Assembly (NCBI GenBank): GCA_900546625.1
Contig: URDU01000023.1
Coordinates: 1 to 44,092, forward strand
Origin: an uncultured Lachnobacterium sp.
Lineage (GTDB): Bacteria; Bacillota; Clostridia; Lachnospirales; Lachnospiraceae
Length of the DNA stretch: 44,092 nucleotides
Direction of reading: 5' to 3'
Notes under the pieces: model-generated
Databases searched by the model: none
What the model saw: only the letters and a program-made list of their open reading frames with translations
Told to the model about the DNA's origin: nothing
Shown: positions 7,810 through 15,377 of the stretch, piece by piece
Numbering within the stretch: position 1 is the first letter of the stretch
Layout: every line of letters starts with the position of its first letter
Position numbers and translations under genes: made by a program

Positions 7810-9653
7810 TATGTTATACCTCCACTTCGATTTCCTCTATGCCTTGTGTGTTTTCGTGTTGCCTGTACCTCCGTATTTTTCTTCGGTGGCTCTTTTAGCG
7901 TTAATCCTGTAATTTCTATTGCTGCCTGTGCGTAGTTTCTGCAATCTAAAGGCTCATTTCGTTTTGTTTCTCCTGTAAGTTCCCATACAAAATATGGTCT
8001 GCCTTTTTTATATTTTAGTACCTGTTTCTCTGCCGTAAGGCCCTTAAAATAATCCTCGTCATATCCTCGGATGTATTCGTTTTCGTCTTTCGGAAAGTGG
8101 CAGTATCCGGGGCCCTCTTCCTCAATCTGCAACCTCTGTAGCAAAAGGGATTTGCCTGTATCAACTCCAAGGGTAAATAAATACGCCTGTTCCCTGTTAT
8201 TCTTTGTCGGCTTTGATATGTACGGTCTTGCCGTACCCTCATTACCTCCCTTTATTGCAAATATCTTTCTTGCCGTTCTCGCTTTACAGAATTTATATAC
8301 CTTGTTGGTAAAATGTCCGCCCGAATCCATACAGGCACATGATATTCTTATTGCCGTACCGTCTGCTTTCTTAAATGTCTGCTTTAAAAAATCGTCAAGG
8401 TTTTTCCACACTTCCGATTGTTTCAAATCTCCGTATATCCTCTTGTAGATTATGCCGTAACTTTCGTGTTCTACGCCCCAACCTACTACCTCGACCTCGA
8501 AACGGTCATCCTGTGTATCTATTCCTGCCGTGATTGCTATAACTTCGTCCGGCACTTCGCAACGGTATCTTTCCCTACGCTTCAACAGGTCATCTTTACT
8601 TGCTTTCTCGCCCTGTTCCTCCCAAGTCTGCCCCAATTCGGTATTAACCCAAGATTTCATAAGTTCGATATTGCCTTTTTTTAATGCCTGGTCCGCTTCG
8701 ATAAATCCTTTTACTATCTTATCCCAACCAAAAAAAGTAGATGCCAAGGAATTAAAATGGAATCCTCGCACTTTACGGTTCGGATATTTTGCCACATATC
8801 GCCCCTCGTTAAAATGTTCTTTCCACTCAACCTCCGTATGCACTACTCCACATTTCGCACATACATAGGTTGTACTTTCTATTTCCCCGTCTGCATCCAC
8901 CTTATAGATTAAATTGCTCCATTCCAACGGTTGTAATTCTCCGCAACTCGGGCAAGGTACATTCCATTCCTCCATAGTAGAATGTTCGTACTCCATTTCT
9001 ATACGGCTTGCCCCTTTTATCGTTGGCGTGCTTGTGTCTACCTCTTTTCGATTCCAATATGTTGTAAGTCGTTTCCCTGCAAGTATCAGAGGGTCCCCCT
9101 CCGCTCCTGCGGTTGGTGGGTAAGCATCTATCTCGTCCGCCAATAATATACGAATCGGTCGGCTTCGTAACTCTGTCGGAGAGTTTGCACCTGTCATTGT
9201 GATACGTCCGCCCGGAAACGCCTTTTTAAAAATTGTGTTTCCTGCGGTTCGGCTTTTCTCGTTTATCTTATCCCTTAGTGCTGGGGTATCTCGTACCATT
9301 GGCATAAGCCTGTCTTTGCTCATTGTTTCCGCAAGGGATAAGGTCGGCTGCATACACAATATGGTGCATGGGTCGTAGTGCATATAATAGCCTATTGTAT
9401 TAAGCAAAAAAGCATCCGTTTTTCCCATTTGTGCAGCACTCATAACCACAACTTTTTCAACGGATATATCAGTTATTGCATCCATAATCTCCCGCTGCCA
9501 AGGTGCTTTTTCTGTATTCCACTTACCGCCTTTGCTACCCGATTCAGAGGACAAACGGCGGTATCTGTCCGCCCATTGTGATAATGTCAAGTCGGGCGGT
9601 GGCTCTAAGACCTTAAATATTCTGTTGAAAAGGTCAATCGTTTCCCTCTTCAT
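7809..9653 (-). CDS. terL: terminase large subunit (lambda GpA type)
   Basis: 614 residues, full length for the GpA family. It cuts concatemeric DNA and pumps it into the prohead. ATPase domain: Walker-A-like SAAQMGKT at 72-79 and Walker B LLADE at 170-174. A zinc-ribbon-like pair CPSCG (234-238) and CAKCG (265-269) sits between the domains, as often in this family. The nuclease domain begins with ITAGIDTQDDR, with Asp379 the likely first metal ligand. The GpA type usually works with cos-type packaging and a Nu1-like small subunit, here encoded directly upstream with a 20-bp overlap. Confidence 0.95.
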   Translation of the reverse strand: MKRETIDLFNRIFKVLEPPPDLTLSQWADRYRRLSSESGSKGGKWNTEKAPWQREIMDAITDISVEKVVVMSAAQMGKTDAFLLNTIGYYMHYDPCTILCMQPTLSLAETMSKDRLMPMVRDTPALRDKINEKSRTAGNTIFKKAFPGGRITMTGANSPTELRSRPIRILLADEIDAYPPTAGAEGDPLILAGKRLTTYWNRKEVDTSTPTIKGASRIEMEYEHSTMEEWNVPCPSCGELQPLEWSNLIYKVDADGEIESTTYVCAKCGVVHTEVEWKEHFNEGRYVAKYPNRKVRGFHFNSLASTFFGWDKIVKGFIEADQALKKGNIELMKSWVNTELGQTWEEQGEKASKDDLLKRRERYRCEVPDEVIAITAGIDTQDDRFEVEVVGWGVEHESYGIIYKRIYGDLKQSEVWKNLDDFLKQTFKKADGTAIRISCACMDSGGHFTNKVYKFCKARTARKIFAIKGGNEGTARPYISKPTKNNREQAYLFTLGVDTGKSLLLQRLQIEEEGPGYCHFPKDENEYIRGYDEDYFKGLTAEKQVLKYKKGRPYFVWELTGETKRNEPLDCRNYAQAAIEITGLTLKEPPKKNTEVQATRKHTRHRGNRSGGIT

Positions 9654-10128
9654 CTTCTTTTATTTCCTCCTTAAACATACCCTCAAAATCGGATAACTCG
9701 TTAAGTGCTTCTTTTATTTTGTCATTCAGATATAGAAAAATCTTTGCTTTGTCCGTCATTGCTGCCAACTTGTCTGCTTCCTCTGCCGGAATGGCACTTA
9801 ATCGGCTCTTGAAATTGATTAACATAGCTGTCATTACCTTTTCTATGTCCTCCGACCTGTGCAATTCTCCTTTCTTTACTGCAAGGTCTAACTCTTCATT
9901 AAGTCTTTTTGTTTTGGTTAGCTTTGCTCTCTCTTCGTTGAGGTCTACCGCTTCCTGTGATTCCGGGTTGCGGTCCCTCAAATATTTTATGTATGCCCTA
10001 TTGGTTTCCGCCAAGGCGTACAGGTTTCCTTGCTTTGTCTGCAAAATTCCTTTCTGTGTCAACCTCTCCACATTTTTAGGGGTCATATCCAAGAATTTTG
10101 CGACCGCATTTTTATCATAGAGTTTCAA
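9634..10128 (-). CDS. terminase small subunit (Nu1-like)
   Basis: 164 residues. The N-terminus MKLYDKNAVAKFLDMTPKNVERLTQKGIL is a MerR/Nu1-type winged helix that binds packaging sites, followed by a helical dimerisation region and an acidic C-terminus (FEGMFKEEIKEDEEGND) that would contact the large subunit. Placement directly before the GpA-type large subunit agrees with lambda Nu1-A. A second, unrelated small-terminase candidate lies further upstream at 10376-11176. Confidence 0.8.
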   Translation of the reverse strand: MKLYDKNAVAKFLDMTPKNVERLTQKGILQTKQGNLYALAETNRAYIKYLRDRNPESQEAVDLNEERAKLTKTKRLNEELDLAVKKGELHRSEDIEKVMTAMLINFKSRLSAIPAEEADKLAAMTDKAKIFLYLNDKIKEALNELSDFEGMFKEEIKEDEEGND

Positions 10129-10375
10129 AATCCTACCCCCTTAAAAAATTTTGCGGATTTTTGGAAGTCGTTTTTTTGACCTCGAATCTAGGAAGCGTTT
10201 GGGGTCACGGCACCCTCATGCCATTCAGACGGCTTACAGTACCTACGCACCCTCGCCGTCCGTGGCGTGTGCCTGTGTCCGCCTGTGGTGCTGTGTGTGG
10301 TGTGTGCCTGCCTGTGCGTGCGTGTGTGAGCGTGTGGCGGTGCGTGGCGTGGCTACTGCTGCCGTGTGCCTGTGC
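10129..10375 (-). other. non-coding AC-rich tract between the two small-terminase genes; candidate cos/pac or rut site
   Basis: This 247-bp gap has no leftward gene. From about 10245 to 10375 the leftward strand is almost entirely short C/A words (CACGC, GGCACA, CACAC), far more GC-rich and skewed than the flanking genes; the plus-strand open frames through it reflect only the absence of T and A. GGGT...ACCC arms lie at 10201-10215. Lambda-like phages keep cos just before the small terminase gene, so a packaging site is plausible. A C-rich, G-poor unstructured leader would equally suit Rho loading. Confidence 0.5.
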
Positions 10376-11176
10376 CTATACCTCGCCGTCCTCGCTGTCC
10401 TCTGTGTAGCTATCGTCTATCTCTCCTGTATCGGGGTCTACATCATACTCCCCGCTTATCTTCTGCTTCATCAATGCGTACCGCTTCTCTTCCAATGTGA
10501 TACGGCGTTGCTCTAACTCATAGGACTTTATAGTATCCAATAGCTTTATTATTCTGCCGTGTACTTTATTAAGCTGGTCCTCTAACTTCATTGCTCTTTC
10601 AAAGGCAGAGGATTTAATAGTTGTTTCCATAGCCACACTTAGAGCCGGTCCCTGTGGTGTATCCTTGCCGTCCTCATTGTATGCACCGTATGGGTCTGCA
10701 TCCTCTCCCTCTTTTCCGGGCGTACGCATTTCTACAACCTTGTCTGTGTATAGGTTGCCTGTGGTGTCTGTGTTTAATTCTTTTATCCTTTTTTCCAAAT
10801 CTTTTTCTTTGGCTATAAGGCTTTGTAATTCTCTTAATGTATTTTCCCCTGTATCAAGGGTAACTGATTCTATCAAGGCTTTTTCATCCTCTGATAATTC
10901 ATCAAAATACACCTTAGAATATGCCCCGTGTGTTTCTGCGTTTTTATTTCTCACAGGGGCCCCGTGACCCTTGGCGTTTTTATTGCCTTTTTGTCCGCCC
11001 CTCTTTTTGGGTTTATTTTCAAGTGCATCATTCCACTTATCTACGCACTTCCATTTTCGTACCTTTGCCGAATCAATCCCCAAGGCTTCCGCAATTTCTG
11101 TATTCTTCATTAAGCCGTCTGAATCTAAAAAAAGTTGCTTCGCCTTTTCCCTGTTTTCGTCTTTCTGTCTTGCCAA
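10376..11176 (-). CDS. PBSX/YqaS-type terminase small subunit
   Basis: 266 residues starting at TTG 11176 with AAAGGAGG 7 nt upstream; the longer frame to 11290 starts inside the leader hairpin and is unlikely. The N-terminus RQKDENREKAKQLF followed by MKNTEIAEALGIDSAKVRKWK is a helix-turn-helix typical of PBSX-type small terminases. The basic linker GGQKGNKNAKGHGAP is also typical. The middle is coiled-coil and the C-terminus acidic. It is the first gene after late promoter copy B. A separate Nu1-like protein sits next to the large subunit, so this one may have a DNA-recognition role in addition or may be a relic. Confidence 0.75.
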   Translation of the reverse strand: MARQKDENREKAKQLFLDSDGLMKNTEIAEALGIDSAKVRKWKCVDKWNDALENKPKKRGGQKGNKNAKGHGAPVRNKNAETHGAYSKVYFDELSEDEKALIESVTLDTGENTLRELQSLIAKEKDLEKRIKELNTDTTGNLYTDKVVEMRTPGKEGEDADPYGAYNEDGKDTPQGPALSVAMETTIKSSAFERAMKLEDQLNKVHGRIIKLLDTIKSYELEQRRITLEEKRYALMKQKISGEYDVDPDTGEIDDSYTEDSEDGEV

Positions 11177-11267
11177 GTCAAAACCTCCTTTCGTTTGTTT
11201 TCCCGGTTTTCGGCTTTCCGTTCTTTCGGAATCTTCGCATTTTTGCAAATTCAAATTTTTATAACAC

Positions 11268-11305
11268 GAAAAGGCAACAGGATTTAACAATAAAATCCTG
11301 CTGCC
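11268..11305 (-). terminator. strong terminator-like hairpin just after late promoter copy B
   Basis: On the leftward strand GGCAGCAGGATTT (11305-11293) pairs with AAATCCTGTTGCC (11285-11273), 13 bp with one G-U, a 7-nt loop, then TTTTCG. It begins about 16 nt after the predicted start site of the 11328-11362 promoter and precedes the terminase operon. A terminator this close to a late promoter suggests antitermination or a short leader RNA. Confidence 0.6.
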
Positions 11306-11327
11306 CTGCTTCGCTTTTCATCTTAGT

Positions 11328-11362
11328 ATTATACTACATAAAATCGGGCAATAGCGGGCAAT
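11328..11362 (-). promoter_or_regulatory. putative late promoter copy B with 10-bp-spaced direct repeats
   Basis: On the leftward strand two ATTGCCCG repeats (11362-11355, 11352-11345) are followed after 11 bp by a perfect TATAAT (11333-11328). It overlaps the 3' end of the ArpU/RinA-like gene and faces the packaging operon. The same repeat pair with identical spacing occurs at 7487-7521 and nowhere else I noticed in the window. Confidence 0.7.
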
Positions 11363-11364
11363 CT

Positions 11365-11844
11365 TTAATGCAAAACCTCTTTTAAAATTTTGCTTCGTGA
11401 TACATTTCTATTCCTTGCTAATTTTCCGCCTAAGACCTCTAAGGCAACGCACCTTATATTTTTACTCTGTCGGACAGAATAACTAATCTGTTCCGCTATG
11501 CGTTCCCATTTTTGACCTTGTAAGTAAAATCCGCATATAATAGCTTTGTGAATCGGAGTTAAGGAATAAATCTCTTTTGATATTTCCGTTCTCAACTTCT
11601 TTAACTCCTGTATTCTGCCCTTTAATTCCTTAATTCTTTCTGCGGTATCTGTACCTGCTATTTCGATTGCAAGCAGAGCCGTAGAATCGCTTGTATTACT
11701 TCCGTGTGGCATACCGTCATAGTTAATTGCCCCTGTGGTATCATACACGCTTTCGTACCGCTCTAGCCACTCGCCTGTAACCTTAATATCAAGGTCAATA
11801 TCTTTGTAAAATTTTAAGATTGCTTCTACTTCCCAATTCTTCAT
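11365..11844 (-). CDS. late transcription regulator, ArpU/RinA/DUF1492-like
   Basis: 159 residues. The N-terminal part is helical with a coiled coil (ERIKELKGRIQELKKLRTEISKEIYSL). The C-terminus LTPIHKAIICGFYLQGQKWERIAEQISYSVRQSKNIRCVALEVL reads like a sigma-70 region-4-type helix-turn-helix, the hallmark of ArpU/RinA-type late activators in Firmicutes phages. It is the last gene before the packaging operon, the standard location, and a repeat-bearing promoter (11328-11362) abuts its 3' end. It most likely switches on head and tail genes. Confidence 0.75.
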   Translation of the reverse strand: MKNWEVEAILKFYKDIDLDIKVTGEWLERYESVYDTTGAINYDGMPHGSNTSDSTALLAIEIAGTDTAERIKELKGRIQELKKLRTEISKEIYSLTPIHKAIICGFYLQGQKWERIAEQISYSVRQSKNIRCVALEVLGGKLARNRNVSRSKILKEVLH

Positions 11845-11862
11845 TTTATGCTATCCTTTCTT

Positions 11863-12201
11863 TTATGGTGGTCTGTATTTTTCACACCATTTGATACTTG
11901 CTTTTCCTGTAGCTTCGATTTCTGCTATACAACTGCTGCCGTGCTTCGTCCTCTTGGCTTCGCAAGATTCGCAAATATCCGATTCTGCTATATCGAAAAT
12001 ATCTTTTAACCTCTCTGCAAGGTCTTTTATTTTCTCCATAAGCAAATCAAAGGATTGCATAAATTGATTTATTAAATCGCACGTTTCTTTTTCTGTTTTT
12101 CCAATTTGTGCGGATAGGCAGGCAGCCAATGTAGATAATTGATTGCTTGCCTTTTCTTCTCCGCACCAAATAACGCCCTCCTTGTATTCGATACGGTCCA
12201 T
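11863..12201 (-). CDS. hypothetical phage protein with Cys motif
   Basis: 112 residues from ATG 12201, 5 nt after AGGCGG; a GTG two codons earlier is the alternative. It has a helical centre (TEKETCDLINQFMQSFDLLMEKIKDLAERLKDIFD) and a Cys-rich end (CESCEAKRTKHGSSC ... WCEKYRPP) that could bind zinc. It lies between parB and the late regulator in the same leftward operon. I do not recognise the family. Confidence 0.6.
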   Translation of the reverse strand: MDRIEYKEGVIWCGEEKASNQLSTLAACLSAQIGKTEKETCDLINQFMQSFDLLMEKIKDLAERLKDIFDIAESDICESCEAKRTKHGSSCIAEIEATGKASIKWCEKYRPP

Positions 12202-12210
12202 ATGCACCGC

Positions 12211-13662
12211 CTAACCCTGTAAGTATTTCTGATACTCTGCCGTTTTACCCATTACCCATACAGATAAGGCATTGGTTAATCTGCTTTCCCATTCTGCCGG
12301 GCAGATATTTCCGTTTTCGGATTCTGTCATAATAACTTTCCTTATTTCTTTTTGTATCATGTTATATTGACCTGTTCCGTATTTTTTGCTTATCCATTCC
12401 GTAAAGGATAATCCCTTTTCCTGTGGTTCGGGTACATATTCCGGGTAATCGCTCATATCCTGCTGCCCCGGTAAATTATCGTTTTCCTCTTCGTCCTCCT
12501 GTGTTTCTTCCGGCTCATTCATAAAACCGCTTTCCTGTGTTTCCTCGGTGTCCTCTTCCTCTGCCGGTCCCTGTGGTGCTTCCTCTTCGGAATCGTCATA
12601 GGTCAATTCTTCCGTTTCAATCATCAATGCAACAATTTCCGCAAGGTCGGCATACTCGATAATATATGTACTCCAATCCTCCTTAATCTGTATCGCCATT
12701 CCCTCCGTTTGGAATCTGTAAATAAATTCTTTTCCGTTAAGTTCTAAGGTCTTGGCGGTAAATGTCTTTGAAAAGTGTTTAATCAATTCCTTTTCAACTG
12801 CTGCCGTATTGCCTTTTACTTTGAATACCGCACGGTTTACCTCTCCCTTTAAGGCTTCCTTAATTGCTTTCTGTACCTGTTCCGCCTGTTCGTCCGTAAT
12901 CTCTGCTTTCGGCTCTTCTTTCACATCATTTATATGTAATTCGCCTTTTTCCTCGTATTTTTCATAAGCCTGTTTCTGCCCCTCTTCATCAAGTCGGCTA
13001 AGTTCGTGGGCGGTAGAAATATTGATATTGCCTTTTTCCAATTCATCCTTAAACTCCTGTGATAAATTGTTTTCAATGGCTTCCATTCTTCCAATCTGTG
13101 TAGTTGATGTATTAAGCATCTGTGCCACAATATCACGGATACGCCCCATTTTCTCCCTTTCCTCTTTCGGCTTATCCTTGTTTTCTTCCTGTAATGCTCT
13201 CTTGTACTCGGTAAGGATTTCTTTTAATTCCTTTGCCTGCTGTACCTTTTCCCAATCCGTAAGCTGTCTTGCCGTTGCATTGGTAAATATAAGGCTTAAC
13301 TTATCCTTGATTGTGTCGGATTCCTTTTTAATAAGGCACGGCACTTTTCTATATTCCTCTTTGCCTTCCTGTACCAACTTCAAGGCTGCGAGTCTACGGC
13401 GGTGTCCTGCGACTACTTCGTATTTTCCGTGTGCTTCCGGCTTTACTACTAAGTTCTGCTCAATGTGTCCGACCAACTCAATAGACATTGCTAATTCGTC
13501 TATGTTTTCCGTGGAGTAAAAATTATCTTTGCTCGGCATTAAGTCCTCCACATCAAGCATAGTTACCTTAAACTCCTGTTCCTGTTCTGCTGGTCCCTCT
13601 GCCTGTACTGCTGCCCCTTTGCTTTTTGCGTTGAGTAAATCGTTAATATTAAATCCTGCCAT
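12211..13662 (-). CDS. ParB-like partition protein
   Basis: 483 residues. The N-terminal ParB/Spo0J nuclease-like domain is clear: a leader, then VEDLMPSKDNFYSTENIDELAMSIELVGHIEQNLVVKPE and the ParB box GKYEVVAGHRRRLAALK (about 80-95). A helix-turn-helix region follows (IRDIVAQMLNTSTTQIGRMEAIENNLS). The second half is a glutamate-rich, low-complexity segment of about 70 residues and a short conserved-looking domain (SFTEWISKKYGTGQYN ... KTAEYQKYL). It is longer than chromosomal ParB. Two small genes separate it from parA. It should bind centromere-like sites; three candidate families of palindromes exist in the phage (see findings). Confidence 0.85.
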   Translation of the reverse strand: MAGFNINDLLNAKSKGAAVQAEGPAEQEQEFKVTMLDVEDLMPSKDNFYSTENIDELAMSIELVGHIEQNLVVKPEAHGKYEVVAGHRRRLAALKLVQEGKEEYRKVPCLIKKESDTIKDKLSLIFTNATARQLTDWEKVQQAKELKEILTEYKRALQEENKDKPKEEREKMGRIRDIVAQMLNTSTTQIGRMEAIENNLSQEFKDELEKGNINISTAHELSRLDEEGQKQAYEKYEEKGELHINDVKEEPKAEITDEQAEQVQKAIKEALKGEVNRAVFKVKGNTAAVEKELIKHFSKTFTAKTLELNGKEFIYRFQTEGMAIQIKEDWSTYIIEYADLAEIVALMIETEELTYDDSEEEAPQGPAEEEDTEETQESGFMNEPEETQEDEEENDNLPGQQDMSDYPEYVPEPQEKGLSFTEWISKKYGTGQYNMIQKEIRKVIMTESENGNICPAEWESRLTNALSVWVMGKTAEYQKYLQG

Positions 13663-13837
13663 TGCTCTTTCCTCCTATTCTCAAAATGCCTATGCCTCTC
13701 CATTTTTCTGTGTCCGAATCGGTCACAATTTTTCTGATGTTATCAAGTGTTTTTTCGTTCTCTATGTATCTGATATAATCCCTCTTCTGAATCAATATCA
13801 TTTCTTCCTTTTCCTCTGTGATAATTCCACAATCCAC
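13649..13837 (-). CDS. small hypothetical protein between parA and parB
   Basis: 62 residues from a GTG at 13837, preceded by AAAGGAG at 8 nt and overlapping the previous stop by one base (TAGTG). It overlaps the parB start by 14 bp. Sequence: MDCGIITEEKEEMILIQKR then helical, then IVTDSDTEKWRGIGILRIGG. The TDSDTEK codons carry copy 2 of the dispersed 17-bp near-palindrome. No family recognised. The tight coupling suggests it belongs to the partition operon. Confidence 0.5.
   Translation of the reverse strand: MDCGIITEEKEEMILIQKRDYIRYIENEKTLDNIRKIVTDSDTEKWRGIGILRIGGKSNGRI
13710..13726. repeat. dispersed 17-bp near-palindrome, copy 2
   Basis: GTGTCCGAATCGGTCAC on the plus strand, identical to 19349-19365 and one base different from 4557-4573. 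Located within the 62-residue gene just upstream of parB. Confidence 0.45.
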
Positions 13838-14043
13838 TATCTATACTCCTTTCCTGTATCTTTATCTCTCAATACGATACGTCCGACCATTTCATACCCT
13901 GCAATATCTATCATCTGTTTTAATACGCTTACAAGGTTTGTCACTTCCGGGTTGTATTCCTTTTTCTTTGCTTTTGGTTCTGCTCCGTGGATTGCTGCCC
14001 CGGCTGTGGGGTCAGCATATCCCTCTTTGTTTCTGTATACCAT
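13837..14043 (-). CDS. small hypothetical protein downstream of parA
   Basis: 68 residues from the ATG at 14043. The ribosome site GGAGG is inside the end of parA, whose stop is at 14045, so the two are translationally coupled. A longer frame extends into parA in another frame but is not supported by a ribosome site. The sequence MVYRNKEGYADPTAGAAIHG, then helices (NPEVTNLVSVLKQMIDIAGYEMVGRIVLRDKDTG). No family recognised. It may be an accessory partition factor by position. Confidence 0.6.
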   Translation of the reverse strand: MVYRNKEGYADPTAGAAIHGAEPKAKKKEYNPEVTNLVSVLKQMIDIAGYEMVGRIVLRDKDTGKEYR

Positions 14044-14044
14044 T

Positions 14045-14797
14045 CTATCCCTCCAAATACTCCTTAACGAATGTCTTATAATCTCTTGCTGCTCCCGACC
14101 TCGGAGAATACTGCATAAGGCTTTGTGTGGTAAATGTAACCTCGTCCGCCTTTTCGGTTCTCCTAATGTGTGTTTTGAATACCGGGTATCTCTGATTCTG
14201 CAAGTATTCCTCTCCCTGTCTGCATACATCACGGTTATAGAACATTGTTACAAGGCATCCTCTAAACTTCAACTTAGGGTTAAGCTGCTTTGCATTGTTT
14301 ATCTGTTCCTCTAACTCTTTCATACCGTCAAATGCGTAACCGTCAATCTTAATCGGTATAATAACCTCGTCTGCTGCCACTAAGGCATTTATAACAGATA
14401 TATTTATATCCGGCGGACAATCAATAATGCAGTAATCAAATACATCTTTTACCTTTTCCAATTCCTTAGACAGTATTGTTACTTGGTCTATTTCCTCATT
14501 CTTGATTACCTCAAGGTTTGCTGTTAAAAGGCTCATATTGGCAGGTACTACCGCAATGTTTCCATTCGCTCCAAGCTGCATTACATCCGTTAATGTCTTA
14601 TCTCCTGTGAGTACATCCGCAAAACTCGGTGCTTCATCATTCCATACACCGCACGCCTTGGATAAATTGCCCTGCTTGTCGTTGTCAATAATCAATACCT
14701 TTTTGTCGTAATCCTCTGCCAAGATATAACCCATGTTTACACTTGTTGTTGTCTTGGCACATCCGCCTTTCATGTTAATAATTGCAATAGTTTTCAT
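14045..14797 (-). CDS. ParA/Soj-like partition ATPase
   Basis: 250 residues, the size of small type Ib or chromosomal ParA without an N-terminal HTH. Deviant Walker A KGGCAKTT at 10-17 (signature Lys10 and Lys15), A' region IDNDKQGN, Walker B FDYCIIDCPPD. It would hydrolyse ATP on nucleoid DNA and move ParB-bound molecules. Its ATG overlaps the preceding gene's stop by 4 bp. ParAB in an integrating phage suggests an extrachromosomal phase. Confidence 0.92.
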   Translation of the reverse strand: MKTIAIINMKGGCAKTTTSVNMGYILAEDYDKKVLIIDNDKQGNLSKACGVWNDEAPSFADVLTGDKTLTDVMQLGANGNIAVVPANMSLLTANLEVIKNEEIDQVTILSKELEKVKDVFDYCIIDCPPDINISVINALVAADEVIIPIKIDGYAFDGMKELEEQINNAKQLNPKLKFRGCLVTMFYNRDVCRQGEEYLQNQRYPVFKTHIRRTEKADEVTFTTQSLMQYSPRSGAARDYKTFVKEYLEG

Positions 14798-15057
14798 CTG
14801 CTTTTACCTCCTGTGATTACTCTTTGTGCTTCCTTAAAGTCCATTTTCTTAATCGCTCTAAGGATTCGGGCAAATACCGCCCCTGCCTGTCTACCAAGTT
14901 CTTTGTTCATAAAGTCCAAATCCTCGGAAGTGAATACTACCTTTAATTCCGGGTCATTTATGATATTTTTAACTTGTATTACCTCGATACCGCATAGGGT
15001 TCTTACTCCGCTTTTGAAATAATCCCTATCCTCCTGTGTCATTGGTATTTTTTTCAT
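14794..15057 (-). CDS. hypothetical protein, first gene of the par operon
   Basis: 87 residues, MKKIPMTQEDRDYFKSGVRTLCG..., mixed alpha/beta with FTSEDLDFMNKELGRQAGAVFARILRAIKKMDF in the second half. A good AGGAGG lies 8 nt upstream of its ATG, and a 15-bp palindrome (15072-15086) is immediately before that ribosome site. It overlaps parA by 4 bp. No family recognised; a regulator or accessory of the partition operon is possible. Confidence 0.65.
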   Translation of the reverse strand: MKKIPMTQEDRDYFKSGVRTLCGIEVIQVKNIINDPELKVVFTSEDLDFMNKELGRQAGAVFARILRAIKKMDFKEAQRVITGGKSR

Positions 15058-15377
15058 AGGCTACCTCCTGCGTGTGCATTGCACACTTTATACAATCTCT
15101 AAAGGCTTAGGCACTCTATAAGGTGTGCAATAGCCTTTTCGGGTGGACTTCTTGGCATATATCCACCGCCTTTCCCGGCTATGTGATAGGCGTTGCAATT
15201 TTTCACATTAAAAAATTACTAAAAACCTGTTGACTTACCGCACGCTCTCTAGTTGGCGTACCCACTGCTATTTTTTCACTCTATCCCCGCTACGGCTATT
15301 GGCTTGCCCTCGTCAGAAAACAGGTTGCCGACCTGTCTTGACGGCTCGGGGCGGTTGCCCCTTACCGTTTCGGCTCT
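15058..15377 (-). promoter_or_regulatory. 320-bp non-coding control region upstream of the par operon
   Basis: No gene on either strand is convincing. It contains a palindrome GTGTGCATTGCACAC at 15072-15086 and a half copy GTGTGCAAT near 15122; a TATAAA at about 15089-15094 could be a weak -10 for the leftward operon. It also has a GGTGGA/TCCACC stem near 15142-15167 and, on the leftward strand, GGGGC/GCCCC and ACAGGT/ACCTGT stems (about 15316-15361), the last followed by TTTTC and likely ending transcription from the upstream gene. Candidate operator or centromere region. Confidence 0.5.
15072..15086. repeat. 15-bp palindrome before the par operon
   Basis: GTGTGCATTGCACAC has two 7-bp arms around one central base and sits just upstream of the first par-operon ribosome site. 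A half site lies 50 bp further upstream. The position fits autoregulation by ParA or ParB; binding is not shown. Confidence 0.5.

Noticed and set aside
10098..10516. Two long plus-strand open frames through the AC-rich tract
   Set aside because: They are open only because the tract lacks stop-forming triplets; the translations are low-complexity, lack ribosome sites, and run against the operon.
10644..12578. 16-bp direct repeat GCCGGTCCCTGTGGTG at 10644-10659 and 12563-12578
   Set aside because: Both encode Pro-Gln-Gly-Pro-Ala in flexible linkers of TerS and ParB; a shared short peptide explains it.
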